Part shown: piece by piece, positions 10,311 to 21,205 of the stretch
Layout: every line of letters begins with the position of its first letter
Position numbering within the stretch: the first letter of the stretch is position 1
Source of the DNA: Branchipolynoe longqiensis
Lineage: Eukaryota; Annelida; Polychaeta; Phyllodocida; Polynoidae
Reading direction: 5' to 3'
Length of the DNA: 64,000 bases
Assembly: GCA_030323885.1 (NCBI GenBank)
Contig: CM059197.1
Span: 27,919,178-27,983,177, forward strand
Notes under the pieces: generated by a model
Seen by the model: the letters and a program-made list of their open reading frames with translations, nothing else
Told to the model about the DNA's origin: nothing
Databases searched by the model: none
Program-made: the position numbers and the translations under genes

Positions 10311-10542
10311 TCGATAGAAAGCCCGAGCCTACACTCTTACCGACCCAAGGGATTTTTAACCTCCCACACCACATAGACATGGTATGAGAGCAACCGGCCT
10401 TTGACGACGCCGTAAGTTATACACAGCGGTGGAAATCCAAATTGGCAGAGCTGGGGGCTCGGGGAATCGAACCGCTGACCCTCAGATTAGGAGTCTGACC
10501 TAGAAAAAAGTCAGACACTCTAACCACTCTGCCACAGAGAAC
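10311..10542 (-). mobile_element. SINE-B copy
   Basis: Minus-strand SINE-B from CGATAGAAAGCCCGAGCCTA to the head GCCACAGAGAAC. The internal GACCTAGAAAAAAGTCAGAC stretch of the head is intact, and the B box reads GAATCGAACCGC. A second short GCCACAGAGAAC follows at ~10549. Confidence 0.8.
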
Positions 10543-10560
10543 GCGACCGCCACAGAGAAC

Positions 10561-11075
10561 ATGACATGTTGTCCATGTTGTCACAGGCTTGGTGATAACC
10601 CAGATACATGGAGATGTGGTTGGGGTGGTAACAAATTATGTGTGGAGAGGGTAGAGGTCTGGTGAGGGATGACTGAGGTGGGGCTGTGATGTGGAAGTGC
10701 AGGTGCATTGGAAAAGCAGACAGCTGATTGGCTGAGTGTTGATTATTAGTTGTACGGCTGAGCCACTCAGGGTGGAGCAAGCTGCCATTGCCGGGGCGTG
10801 GGTCAGTCAGCTGTCCCGACATTTGTTACCTACGATTTGCCACCTGTTATTTGCCAGCCGATAAATTTCCACCAAGCACATTCCCCGGCCAAAACTGTTG
10901 CCAGCTGGCAGTTATTTGCCAGCAGATTATTTTGCCATGTGCCAAGAAGTGTATGTGCCAAGATATATGTATGTGCGTGTGTGGGCATGTGTGTGCCACA
11001 CTCTGTTTCTCAGTCTGCACTAACTTGTCTGATATACACACACACATGTAACAAGCATGCCTATAGCATTCCTGT
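10561..11075. other. Unassigned spacer
   Basis: No repeat or gene identified. A short run of TTTGCCAGC/TTGCCA words (10840-10960) gives overlapping ORFs on both strands, which are not considered real. Confidence 0.4.
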
Positions 11076-11324
11076 AGCTCTGGTTAATCCGACACTTTAA
11101 GTCCATCAAATTGCCTTTATGGCTGTTAACAAAGGAGCTGCTGGCAAGCTTGTCTTACCACCTCTTAATAGCTTGTTAAAACAGAGGGGAAGTGGATAAA
11201 TGCAATCAGACCGTAACAAGTGTTATGGTAAGGCCTGATATGTACTAATTACCACAAAGTCATCTAAATTGGTTAATCCGACATTATTTGGCGTGTGACA
11301 GAATGTGTCGGATTAACCAGAGCT
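11076..11324. mobile_element. Inverted-repeat element with perfect 20-bp ends
   Basis: AGCTCTGGTTAATCCGACAC at 11076-11095 and its exact reverse complement at 11305-11324. A third copy of TTGGTTAATCCGACA lies inside at ~11269. TTAATCC-type termini resemble pogo/Tigger-like elements, but no clean TA duplication is visible. Confidence 0.65.
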
Positions 11325-11354
11325 GACTCTATATACATATAATATAAATATATA

Positions 11355-11609
11355 TGAGCCTGTCTCAAAAGGTGATAACTCTTTTTTTGTTGTCCATTGT
11401 AACGATTGGCACAAAACAGCACAGAAATGGTTACACTGAAAACAAAAGGACATTTGCTTCAAATCAATATGTATTCTATTGGGATTATAACACAGCATGT
11501 ACAAAACTGATCAGTTTATCCTGAGCAAATGCATAAGTATACACTAGCTTGATCATTACAATGGACAAAGGTTTGTGCCATATTGCTTACCACCTTTTGA
11601 GACAGTCTC
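11355..11609. mobile_element. MITE-N copy 2 in a TA microsatellite
   Basis: GAGCCTGTCTCAAAAGGTGA start and CACCTTTTGAGACAGTCTC end. ATATATAT lies on the left and ATATATAC on the right. About 85-90% like the copies at 26359 and 63180 by eye, in matching or inverted orientation. Confidence 0.85.
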
Positions 11610-11777
11610 ATATATACAACGATATATATATAACTATATATATATATATATATATATTCATCGGTAACATTAATAATTGAGATAATTATAACTAAAGCAT
11701 TGTCATAATGATGAACCTAATACATTTACCCTAACAAAATGTGGTAGAAATTCAAAACCATATTTAAGGCAGGACCG

Positions 11778-12096
11778 GGCCTGGTGGCCGAATTGGTACT
11801 GCACAGACCTCCCGTGCGTGAGATCTGGAGTTCAATTCTCGGTCGAGTCAAATGAATGACGTCTAAAATTGAAGCATGTCGCTTCCTATGTTGGCGCTTG
11901 GCATTAATAGAATAAAGTAAGGACTGGTTAGCATAGTGTCAGGATACTGTGACTGGATGGGATATCGGGTCATGGAGCTGGTGGCCTGATTCCCCAGTGG
12001 GGCAGCACTATACACTCACATTGAGGGCGCATTGTCACAAATCAGTATCCCTTCTGATATGTTCTTAGATGTTGCCAGGACATAAAATTCCATGAA
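11778..12096 (+). mobile_element. SINE-A copy, near full length
   Basis: Head GGTGGCCGAATTGGTACTGC (A box drifted), GAGTCAAATGAATGACG, GGATACTGTGACTGGATGGG, and a tail ending GGACATAAAATTCC. It ends at an A/C-poor tail, so this copy is older. Confidence 0.75.
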
Positions 12097-12282
12097 CCAA
12101 CCATCTTTAAGGCAGGACTGGATTCTAAATGGGAACTACATGTATCTCTGCTGAAGGCTCAGCAGAGCGACCGATTCCAACTGCAAAATTAGTGTTTTAT
12201 TTACCAGAATGATGGGCAACATACAAAAAACAGTTGACTGAAACCATCCAAGGAGTGAACCTGGTACGCAATGTTTATGTGT

Positions 12283-12608
12283 TTGTTGTTTTATGTCCTA
12301 GCAAGATCTAAGGTCATACCAGGACGGGTACCAACTTGTGACAGTGCGCACTCATGGCAACTTTATAGTGCTGTCCCACTGGGAAACCAGGCCACTGGCA
12401 CCATGACCTGGTATCCCACTCAGTCATATGATCCTGACACTGAGCACACCAGTCCTTGTCCTGTCCTAATAATGCCAAGCGCCTGGCTAGGAAATGACAA
12501 GTATCAATTTTTAAGTCATTGGTTTGACTCGACCAGGGTTCGAAACCACGAGCCAACGATCTACCAGCATGGGAGACGGATGCTCTAACTCATTCGGCCA
12601 TTACGCAA
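12283..12608 (-). mobile_element. SINE-A copy, full length
   Basis: Minus-strand copy from TTGTTTTATGTCCTAGCAAG to ACTCATTCGGCC. It produces ORFs on both strands (12271 and 12314), which are repeat artefacts. Confidence 0.85.
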
Positions 12609-12716
12609 TGTAAGAGGGCTGTGGTCCTTATTATAAGCTTCTTCTTCTTCTTACAAATGAAGCATGAAGCATGAAGCAGTGTTATTGCACCCAGTGTTCC
12701 CTGTCTGTTCTTGGTA

Positions 12717-13041
12717 CAGTACAACCCATTTAAACCAAGCTCGGTTAAACCAAACGATCGGTTAATCCAAACTCTTTTCGGCAGCCCGGCAAAATACTAC
12801 CATTTATGATATAAAAAAGTTGGTTAAACCAAAGTCGGTTAATCCAAAGTATCGGTTAATCGAAACAAAATTGTCGGTCCCAGGCCACTTCCGGTACAGT
12901 TAAACCAAACTTTCATGTGGTTTTAAGGTCATCTATGACTTTTTTATATGATAAATGGTAGTATTTTGCCAGGTCGCCGAAAAAAGTTTGGATTAACCGA
13001 TCGTTTGTTTTAACCGAGGATGGCTTAATGGGGTTAAACTG
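12717..13041. mobile_element. pogo/Tigger-like MITE, ~70-bp inverted ends
   Basis: Left end CAGTACAACCCATTTAAACC; right end read inward CAGTTTAACCCCATTAAGCC. The inverted match continues through GTTAATCCAAAC and TTTTCGGC. TA lies on each side, the usual Tc1/mariner/pogo target. It is internally full of GGTTAA words. Confidence 0.75.
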
Positions 13042-13127
13042 TATATACATAAAACATAATAATCATATCGTGCACATACATTGTACATTCATAATGCACC
13101 CCCATTTTTGCCAAAGCTAAGTCAAAG

Positions 13128-13210
13128 TCAAAGCTTGATTAAACCAATGATCGGTTAATCCAAACAAATTTCTAGGGTCCCTTCAAGTTTGGTTTAACGG
13201 GGTTGTACTG
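13128..13210. mobile_element. Second pogo-like terminus
   Basis: Another end of the same type (TTGGTTTAACGGGGTTGTAC TG followed by TA) preceded by CGGTTAATCCAAAC. No matching left end of its own was found, so it is a solo or truncated end. Confidence 0.55.
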
Positions 13211-13212
13211 TA

Positions 13213-13935
13213 GTTAGTTTTTTTGGATATATGCATGTGTGCCTATGTGTGTATGTCTCTCTCTCATACTATTATGTATTTGTTTGCGGAGGAGAGTTGT
13301 TTGCGTTATGCATGTGTGCCTGCATGTGTGTCTCTCCCTCATACTATGTATGTGTTTATTTGTGGGGGGGGAGTTGTTTGGGTTATGCACATGTGCTTAT
13401 GTGTGTGTGTCTCTCCCTCATACTAGGTATGTGTGTGTATGGGGAGGGGAGTTGTTTGAGATATTCATGTGTGCCTGCATGCTTGTGTCTCTCCCTCTTA
13501 CTATGTATGTGTTTGTTTGCGTGGTGGGGGTGGGGGGAGTTTTTTGAGTTATGCATGTGTGCATCTGTGTTTGGGTCTCTCCCTCATACTATGTATGTGT
13601 GTATGGGTTTTTTTTTTGGGATATGCATGTGTGCATGTGTGCTTGTGTCTTTCCCTCATACTATATATGTGTGTGTTTGGGGGTGTGTGCATTGTTTGGG
13701 ATATCTATGTGTGCTGTGTGTTTGTGTCTGTACCCCATACTATGGATCTGTTTGTTTGTGGAGGAAGTTGTTTGGGTTATGCATGTGTGCCTCTGTATTT
13801 GTGTCTCTCCCTCATACTATGTATGTGCATTTGAGGGGGGGGGGGCGAGTTGTTTGGGATATATGCGCATGCCTCTGTATTTGTCTCTCTCCCTCAGACT
13901 ATGTATGTGTGTGTTTGTGGGGTGCGGGGGTTGGG
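13213..13935. repeat. 78-bp minisatellite, ~9 units
   Basis: Units of GTTGTTTGGGTTATGCATGT followed by GTGCCTG, TGTGTCTCTCCCTCATACTA and TGTATGTGTG plus a variable G run. The period is about 78 bases, a multiple of three. All three plus-strand frames therefore stay open (up to 249 codons of Cys/Val/Ser/Tyr), which is an artefact. Confidence 0.9.
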
Positions 13936-14289
13936 GACGTGGAGAGTATATCTAGGTCCATGTTGGGAGGAATTGGATGACAGTCGACGTGGTCTGATGG
14001 AAAAGTGGTGAAATATGAGGCGACATGAAAGCGTGCGCTTCCCGTGTTAGATCTGCAATCCTGATCCACGCACTCCTCCTGTGGCTTGGATGTGTTGCTG
14101 GTGGTACGTGGGTCGGTGGGGGTCGGGAGGGGGGGGGGGCAGGGCAACCTGAAGTAAGGACACCAGTGATTTAATTATGTATGGGCATAACAAGAGGAAG
14201 ATACATGCAGTTTTACTGCCACCGATGTGGATGTAGTTGCAGTGAGAACAAATTAGCTATGAACTGCGCAGTTGTTTGTTTGATATTTA

Positions 14290-14677
14290 AGAGCCTGTCA
14301 CACTGCAGGATTGAGCAATGAACAGAATTTTCTAGTCCGGTGATGTTCGGGCATCAAAATGTATTAATTAATATGTGTCAAAATGTTGCGATATTGGGTC
14401 AAAGGCCGCCGGATGAACGGACATGAACATACATGAACAGCTAGCCAATGGACTATAAGTGGACTGAAAGGACTCAAACCAGACAAGAACCATAGATGTC
14501 AATCCGGCAGCATCTGTTCCAAGTTTTGTGCATGTTCAAAACTTGTAACGGATTGGGCCGGATATCAATGGATATGCAATAAATATGCAACAGACACAAA
14601 CAGACTTTGCTGGATATCAAGTGACTTTGATCGATTTCTTTCCATTTCCCCACTCCGCTGAAGTGTGAGAAGAGCCT
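14290..14677. mobile_element. Word-repeat element E3 (TTA target duplication)
   Basis: Left AGAGCCTGTCACACTGCAG; right read inward AGGCTCTTCTCACACTTCAG. TTA lies on both sides (14287-14289, 14678-14680). The core AAGTTTTGTGCATGTTCAAA near 14520 matches the core of E2. Its own recurrent words are GGATATCAA/GGATATGCAA and TGAACGGACATGAA. Confidence 0.7.
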
Positions 14678-14682
14678 TTACA

Positions 14683-14988
14683 TCATGGCAACATCTATAG
14701 TCATATCTGGATGGTTGCCAAATTGTGCCAGTGTGTATTCATGGCAAATTTATAATGTTGCCACACTGGGCAATCCGGCCGCCAGCACCATGGCCCGATA
14801 TTCCACTCAGTCACAGTATCCTGTCACTAAGCTAATCAGTTATTGTCCTATCCTATTAATGCCAAGCGCCGGGCTGGGAAGCGACAAGTTACTATCAATT
14901 TTAAAGTCATTGGTTTGACTCGGCCGGGAACCGTACTCCCAACCTTCCGCACACAAGGCCCATGCTCTACGGATTAGGCCACCGGTGA
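14683..14988 (-). mobile_element. SINE-A copy
   Basis: Minus-strand copy beginning immediately after E3. The head is of the CGGTGGCC subtype (GCCTAATCCGTAGAGC on the plus-equivalent strand). Confidence 0.8.
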
Positions 14989-15185
14989 TGGTGGTAGGTG
15001 GGTTGGTGGGTCGGCCGGGGGTCCTCCTGGGAGCGAGCCCCTGAAGTAAGGACGCCGGTGATTTAATGATGTATGGGCATAGCGAGAGGGAAGATACATG
15101 AAGTTTTACTTTCAGCGATGTAGATGTTGTTGCAGTGGGAACAAATTAGCTATAAACTGCGCAGTGGTTGTTTGCTTGTTCTTTT

Positions 15186-15512
15186 GTTGTTGTTTTACGT
15201 CCTAGCAACATCTAAGGTCATATCAGGACGGGTACCGACTTGTGACAGTGCGCACTCATGGCGACTTTATAGTGCTGTCCCACTGGGAAACCAGGCCGCC
15301 GGCACCATGACTGGTATCCCACTCAGTCACATTATCCTGACACTGAGCACACCAGTCCTTGCCCTATCCTAATAATGCGAGTGCCTGGCTAGGAAGCGAC
15401 AAGTATCAATTTTAAAGTCATTGGTTTGACTCGACCGGGACTCGAACCCACGACCCCACGATCTACCAGCACGGGAGACGGATGCTCTAACTCATTCGGC
15501 CATCCCGTCTGG
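15186..15512 (-). mobile_element. SINE-A copy, full length
   Basis: TTGTTTTACGTCCTAGCAAC through ACTCATTCGGCCATCCCGTC, with only a few differences from the majority. This is a young-looking copy. Confidence 0.9.
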
Positions 15513-15528
15513 TCTGTTTGCTTGTTCT

Positions 15529-15852
15529 AGTATTACGTCCTGTAACGCCTATGGTCATATCAGGATGGGTACCAACTTATGACAGTGGTGTGAGGGAGCA
15601 TGTATTTTTCTCATTGCCAATGTGTAGTGCTGCCCAACTGGGAAATCAGGCCGCCAGTACCAGGACCCGATATCCCACTCAGTCACATTATCCTGACACT
15701 GATCTAATCAGTCATTGTCATATCCTATTCATTGTGAGTGCCAAGCTAAAAAGTGACAGCTATCAATTTTATAAATCATTGGTTTGACTCCACCAGGAAT
15801 TGAACTTTCGATCTTCTGCACGTGAGGTCTGTGTTCTACCGATTCGGGCACC
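15529..15852 (-). mobile_element. SINE-A copy
   Basis: Minus-strand copy directly behind the previous one, with a short extra segment (GTGAGGGAGCATGTATTTTT) near 15595. Its head meets the head of the next, plus-strand copy. Confidence 0.85.
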
Positions 15853-16185
15853 GGGCGCGGTGGCCGAATGGGTAGAGCACAGGCCTCGTGTTGGAAGATC
15901 GGGAGTTTGTGAGTTCGCTTCCCAGTTGAGTCAAACCAATGACTTAAAAGTTTATAGTTGTCGCTTCCTAGCCTGGTGCTCAGCATTATTAGGATAGTGC
16001 AAGGGCTGCTTAGATCGGTGTCAGGATAATGTGACTGAGTGGGATATCAAGTCATGGTGCTGGCAGCCTGATTTCCCAGTGGGGCAGCACTATAAAATCG
16101 CCATGAGTGCGTACTGTCACAAGTCAGTACCCGTCCTGATATGATCTTTGATGTTGCTAGGACATAAAACAACAACAAACAAACA
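15853..16185 (+). mobile_element. SINE-A copy, full length
   Basis: GCGCGGTGGCCGAATGGGTA head, GAGTCAAACCAATGACTTAA, CCTGATATGATCTTTGATGT, AAACAACAACAAACAAAC tail. It is head-to-head with the 15529 copy. Confidence 0.9.
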
Positions 16186-17761
16186 AACAAAACCAATTCG
16201 GGCACCACATCCGGTACTGCGCAGTGAGTTCACACTGCACATCAGATATTGAACTAGTAATGTGCTACTCTAACATCTATTGTATTTAATTAGATGTTAG
16301 TACAGTATGACAATGGGTCGCTTCCGTGGAGTATGCGCTGTGAGCTGCTGTGGAGAACATCAACTGTTGCATCAGATGGTAGGCTGCCGGTGGCAATCTT
16401 ATTTAAAACCTTATTGCCACAGAGAAGGCTGCACGATAAGTTGGCACTCACAACTTTGGTTCTTGCCACTGCCACTGCCATCTCATGGCAGGTTAACGGT
16501 GGACTTGCTATATAGCATATTTCTAACATGTTGAGACCTTAGGTGTTGCTAGGACGTGAAACAACAACACACAAGCATATGTTGAACGGCTAGGTAAGTG
16601 TTACCTGCAATTATAGCTCTATACACTACAACCAGAGGGCGGGGTTGGTGGTGGTATATATGTAGATGCAGACGGAGATGTAGTGTGATAATACCATCAA
16701 CAGCTACTCCAACATCCAAGTGAATTAAAATGATCAGTCATTGGTTTCAAGACTTACAATATGGCGGCATTTGTTCAGGTTGACACCTCCACCTCCATGT
16801 CTCTCGCGCCTTGCCTTGCAGCACCTCCTGCAAGGATCACCTCAGGATCTGTTATTTTCAAAAGGTAGCGCGTCTGGATTGCTTGGTCCTGCAAAGTAGG
16901 GAATACCAATGTCACAGCAACGGGGAAGGGCCTGGTATTGGCTAGATATATTGAGTGACGCCTCTAAGAGATGCCGCGGAGTGCCCAGGGCTCACAGAAC
17001 TGGGAAATGCATGTATTTTCCTTATTGATGAAATGCAATTTCATTGAGTGTCGATATTGAGCCCAATGAAGCCCCTGCAGGAAATGTCCCCGTAGGGCAT
17101 CATCGATTAATCAACTCGGGTCACCCAAGCCACTTTTTGCTCATGCGCAAATCCTACAGACTCGGGTCAAATAATTGACTATGCTTCTCCACGCTCGGGG
17201 TGGAAAAATGGTGCCTTAATCTAAAACCTTCTTTTTTTTTTTGAACCGATATAACTACAACAAAATAGGTTTAAAAGTATTTTATGATGGCATCGTTTAG
17301 TTATATTTCCATTTCACAAATGTGGTTATTACTTAGAAGAAAGATGTATGACTGGTACTGGTTGCCGTTATCCTGCGGGATGGTACCAGCACAAATGTGA
17401 CGCCATCGCTCCTAGCAAACCCCAGCAAAGAGGTGGGTCGTCTTGCACACGGCACATGTATTTGTTGACTCCACTCGCGGTATTCAATTTGAAATTCTGA
17501 TGACGCAGGTGACCCAAGTCGCCCAGGTTGTGTTAATCGCTTACGGCCTTTGTGTGTGTGGGCGTGTCGGCGTGGGGAGTAGCCTATCTGGGAGAGCCGG
17601 CTGGATGGGTGTGACTGTGGGGTCTCACAGGGTGTTGGGTTGTGGGAAAGGGTGAGTGTGCGAAGGGAGGCGTGGCAAAGGTTGGGGACAAAATCAATGC
17701 GACTCGGATCAATAAACAGAGGTAGCAGCTTTGGTGGAAAAATAAGTGACATATGGTGAGC
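16186..17761. other. Unassigned region
   Basis: No confident gene. The overlapping ORFs at 16294-16534 and 17333-17752 lack recognisable domains. A SINE-A tail lies at 16528. T runs occur at 17231-17243. Confidence 0.4.
16528..16575 (+). mobile_element. SINE-A tail fragment
   Basis: GACCTTAGGTGTTGCTAGGA CGTGAAACAACAAC, with only the 3' end present. Confidence 0.65.
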
Positions 17762-17765
17762 TTAA

Positions 17766-18105
17766 AGCTGCATAGTCATATGGAAGCATCACATTTTCAA
17801 AACCAAAACACTCGCCTAAATTTGATCCTACATATGCTACTTCGTTACCAGTAGGCTTATTAACCATTTGTTCCTGCATAGAAGCCAATTTAATAGAAGC
17901 TGTCACCGAAGAAGCCTATGGTGTCAGAGTGTTGGCATCCTTGTCAACATTAATTGTCCATGTTTGCACTTCAAATATCTCAAAAGTTAATCATTTAAAT
18001 TCCAACTTACTTCAAATTAAAGTCAGGTAGATTATAATGATCAAGTTAATATATTTATCTCAGAAAAGAAATACAAATAATTCTAAACCATCGGACTATG
18101 CAACT
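17766..18105. mobile_element. MITE-M copy 2
   Basis: AGCTGCATAGTCATATGG left end; AGTTGCATAGTCCGATGG read inward from the right. TTAA on the left and TTGA on the right. The middle (CATCACATTTTCAAAACCAA, TTTGCACTTCAAATATCTCA) matches the copies at 50001 and 60830. Confidence 0.8.
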
Positions 18106-18432
18106 TTGATCAAATACTATATGTTTTCGACTGAAATGAAAGTATTATAGTTAGAATGTGTAGGCATAATATATGCTGTCTAAGAATTATACGAGTATAA
18201 TAACACGTAATACTATACTATCCTAGCACCCACACATCAGTGATCGGGTGGTGGAACATCACCTACTCATCTACTGCTCGTGCCTCAGCTCCGACGGTGG
18301 TGCCACCGCTCGCCTGCTCAATGTCCCACTCACTTGCCGCTGAGAATTGTTCATGTCTTACTTGTTCATTTATGTAGTTAAGTATTATATATATATGTAC
18401 CTAAATATACAACTAAATGTATTATGCCATAG
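18106..18432. other. Unassigned spacer
   Basis: No gene or repeat recognised; ends in AT-rich sequence. Confidence 0.4.
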
Positions 18433-18632
18433 CAAACTGTTAGACAAAAGTCTGAATTATAATTAGAGCGGAGAATCCATGTTGTACTAAGGAATAGCAC
18501 ATCGTTGCACGATGTGTTTGCAAACTGTTAATGAAAACCACCAAAAGTTTTAATTGTAATTTGAGGCGGACAATCCATGTTGTACTAAGGAATAGCACAT
18601 CATTGCAGAATATGTTCGAAAACTGTTAGTTA
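18433..18632. repeat. Two-copy ~113-bp tandem duplication
   Basis: ATCCATGTTGTACTAAGGAA TAGCACATC occurs at ~18475 and ~18570. GCAAACTGTTA marks each unit start. Confidence 0.75.
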
Positions 18633-18654
18633 ATCCCGCCCCATGTCGCCAGTT

Positions 18655-18680
18655 CCGCTCGTCCAGAATAGATTGTGAAT
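18655..18680 (+). repeat. 26-bp direct repeat, copy 1
   Basis: CCGCTCGTCCAGAATAGATT plus GTGAAT, identical to 20261-20286. Confidence 0.8.
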
Positions 18681-18760
18681 TTATAACACTAACGCTTCAC
18701 AAACCAGTGGCGCAGACCCAAAGACAGGGCACCGCAGATCTCGTCTGCGTTTGCATGTTG

Positions 18761-19048
18761 TTGTTTTACGTCCGATAAACATCTAAAGTCATTTTAGGAT
18801 GGGTACCGACTTGTACCAGTGTGCATTCATGATAACTTTATAGCGCTGCACTACTGAGAGACCAGGCCAGCAGTGCCATGTCCTGATACTATGCTAACCA
18901 GTCCTTGCCATATCCTAGTAATGTCGAGTGCCAGGCGGCTAGGATGCGACAAATATCAATTTGATAAGTCATTGTTTTGACGCGGCTGGGATTCAATCTT
19001 GTGACCTTCCACACAGGATGCCTGCGCTATTCTATTCGACCATTATGT
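18761..19048 (-). mobile_element. SINE-A copy, diverged
   Basis: TTGTTTTACGTCCGATAAAC through a degraded head (TTCTATTCGACCATTATGTG). It contains several small deletions. Confidence 0.75.
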
Positions 19049-19159
19049 GCTGCCTCGTCTGTGTCATTATGTGTGAAAACGGATGATGATATCCATAACC
19101 AGTGCATACATAGTCACAGGGGCAAGATGAACATAGAAATCAGGATGGAGTTCTGGCAA

Positions 19160-20040
19160 AGCCATGTAGATGTAATGTGTGAGTAGTCCACATGCGGTAT
19201 TGTCCGAGCCATGTGCAGTGTGTACTGAATCAGGGGCAGTGTGTAAGGCATGAGCCGTGTTTACACGGGCAAGTTAAGTCGCTTCATATAGTGTAAAATA
19301 GCAGTGCTTGCCGGCTACATGCGCAGCTGTAACTATCGCTGGTGCCCGGCAGTGTTAGGGACCGATTAGGCCGAAATCTATTGAATGCGATCATATTTAA
19401 CAGAATTACATACTCAAATAATGAAATTTAATTAAATTAACCCTAAATTAAAAGCGATATTAACGTAACAGCTGCATCGGCGCCGAATCACCAAGTGTAA
19501 ACTAAACAAATAGCAGTGCTCGCCGGCTACAGGCAGAACTAAGGCTGCTGGTTCCCGGTGCCGAAACACTTTCAAACTCACTTCGTGTAAATGCGCCACT
19601 ACATCGCTTCATATAAATCGATTTGCCTAATTTGCTTCACAATTGCCCGTGTAAACACGGCTATGGATAGTGTGTGCGGAGTTCAATAAGTCATGTGCAG
19701 TGTGTGAGGTCTTCAGTTGCAGTCTGTGAAATGTGCATATACAGAGTGTGTAAACAATCCATGGGCAGTGCATGATGAGGCATGTGCATTGTATAAACAA
19801 TCCCCGTACAGGGCGTGCAGAGGCATATGCAGTGTGTGAGCAGTCATGTGTAGCGTGTACGCAATACATGTGCAGTGCATGATCAGAAATGTGCAGTGTG
19901 AATACAATCCATGTGCAGTGCGTGAAGAGGCATGTGCAGTGTGTGCGTTCCATTGTATAAACAATCCATCTGCAGTGCATGAGGAAGCGTGTGCACTGTC
20001 ACGACTGTGTGTGTGAGGACACCGTGTGAACATGACACGT
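19160..20040. repeat. CATGTGCAGTGTGTGA minisatellite split by an element
   Basis: Variable units of ~27-45 bases around CATGTGCAGTG, GTGTGTGAG and AAACAATCCATG. The first units lie at 19160-19252 and the rest at 19663-20040. The element at 19253-19662 is inserted between them. Confidence 0.75.
19253..19662 (+). mobile_element. MITE-V copy 1
   Basis: AGCCGTGTTTACACGGGCAA at the left and its exact reverse complement at 19643-19662, flanked by ATG on both sides (possible 3-bp duplication). The central AT-rich core (GATCATATTTAACAGAATTA, GAAATTTAATTAAATTAACC) is nearly identical to that of 58953-59513 in inverse orientation. Confidence 0.8.
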
Positions 20041-20260
20041 TGGTTTGCTACGGGTGCGCCCACGTGATGTAGAATCCAAAGCAGTGTATTCTTGTAATGC
20101 CGGCCTCCAGGGCTAATCTATACGTATCGATCACTGCAGCGCCTCTCTCAATCAATCCGAGCCCGCCAACTCGGGCCGTGTGTGGTCGTCTGAGTGACTG
20201 TGTGTCCGCGGGTGTGACTGTGCACGAGGGGAAGGGTTGGGGATTTGAGTGTGTCGGCAA

Positions 20261-20286
20261 CCGCTCGTCCAGAATAGATTGTGAAT
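20261..20286 (+). repeat. 26-bp direct repeat, copy 2
   Basis: Identical to 18655-18680, 1606 bases downstream. Both copies run straight into AT-rich sequence. Confidence 0.8.
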
Positions 20287-20590
20287 ATATAATATATATA
20301 TATATATATATCTAATATATGCAATATATAGATATTATATATAACATGTATAATATATATAATATATAATGTACAATATATAATATATATATAATATATA
20401 GTATATATACTATATATAATATATATACTATACAAGTTATAAAATATATAGCATACATAGTATATATAATATCATATATAATATAATATATAATATAATA
20501 TATAATATATACTATATATGGTAGTTATGATATATATAATGCATATAACATATAATATGTATAATACATATAATGTATGTGATGTATAAA
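20287..20590. repeat. AT microsatellite block
   Basis: Almost pure A/T with ATATAT and TATAATAT words and rare G/C. Coding frames here are artefacts. Confidence 0.9.
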
Positions 20591-20620
20591 ACGTATGCGA
20601 GTATAAAGGCGCGTAAGGGA
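20579..20620 (+). repeat. Motif K copy 1
   Basis: GTGATGTATAAAACGTATGC followed by GAGTATAAAGGCGCG and AAGGGA, shared with 44599, 61233 and 63062 and each time next to an AT tract. Confidence 0.6.
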
Positions 20621-20696
20621 ATATCCCCTACTGGCCACCCTGATTCTGTGTACTACCTTATGGGTGGCCCCTCCCCTGGGTGGGACAGCTGGCGCC

Positions 20697-20724
20697 ACCC
20701 CCCCCCCCCCCCCCGCCCCCCCCC
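20697..20724. repeat. C homopolymer
   Basis: C runs of about 18 and 10 separated by a G; length is likely unreliable. Confidence 0.8.
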
Positions 20725-20759
20725 ATTGCCGCAAATACTGTCACTCGCGCACTGGAATT

Positions 20760-20905
20760 TCATAGATAATCTATATAATATTTATATTCTATATCATGTT
20801 TATAATCTATATACTCTATATACTCTGTATAATCTATATAATCTGTATATTCTCTATATTGTATATATAATATGCATATATAATATATGCATATATGTTA
20901 TATGG
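20760..20905. repeat. AT-rich tandem words
   Basis: Repeated TATATACTCTATA and TATATAATCTATA-like words (period ~12). Confidence 0.6.
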
Positions 20906-21205
20906 ACACTTTTGAAAGCCTGTCAAGTGAAAGCAACTTCTAAAGAGACACTCAAGGAGTTCTAAGTGATGTTTATATTTTAACAATATCCAAGGAACAT
21001 TGCAAACTTAGCCATGCGAAAAATGGCCAGCTTTGGATTATGCGAGTGGAATCGACTCTTCTTGAATTCAGTTAATCTCATTTCCCTAGGGCCATTTTCC
21101 TGAGTGGCCCTCGTTTCCTTTCGGGGTCTTATTATCTTTCACCTTGAAGGGAAACAGTCGTCTTCCTCTTCAGTTTATTTTCTAAATCCCCGTCTACACA
21201 TTTAA

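Noticed and set aside
13231..13980. 249-codon Cys/Tyr/Val-rich ORF resembling a secreted Cys-rich repeat protein
   Set aside because: All three frames of the 78-bp minisatellite are open at once; no signal peptide followed by conserved spacing.
16294..17752. Several 70-140-codon ORFs as possible host exons
   Set aside because: No splice sites with matching phase, no recognisable domain, and both strands are open over the same bases.
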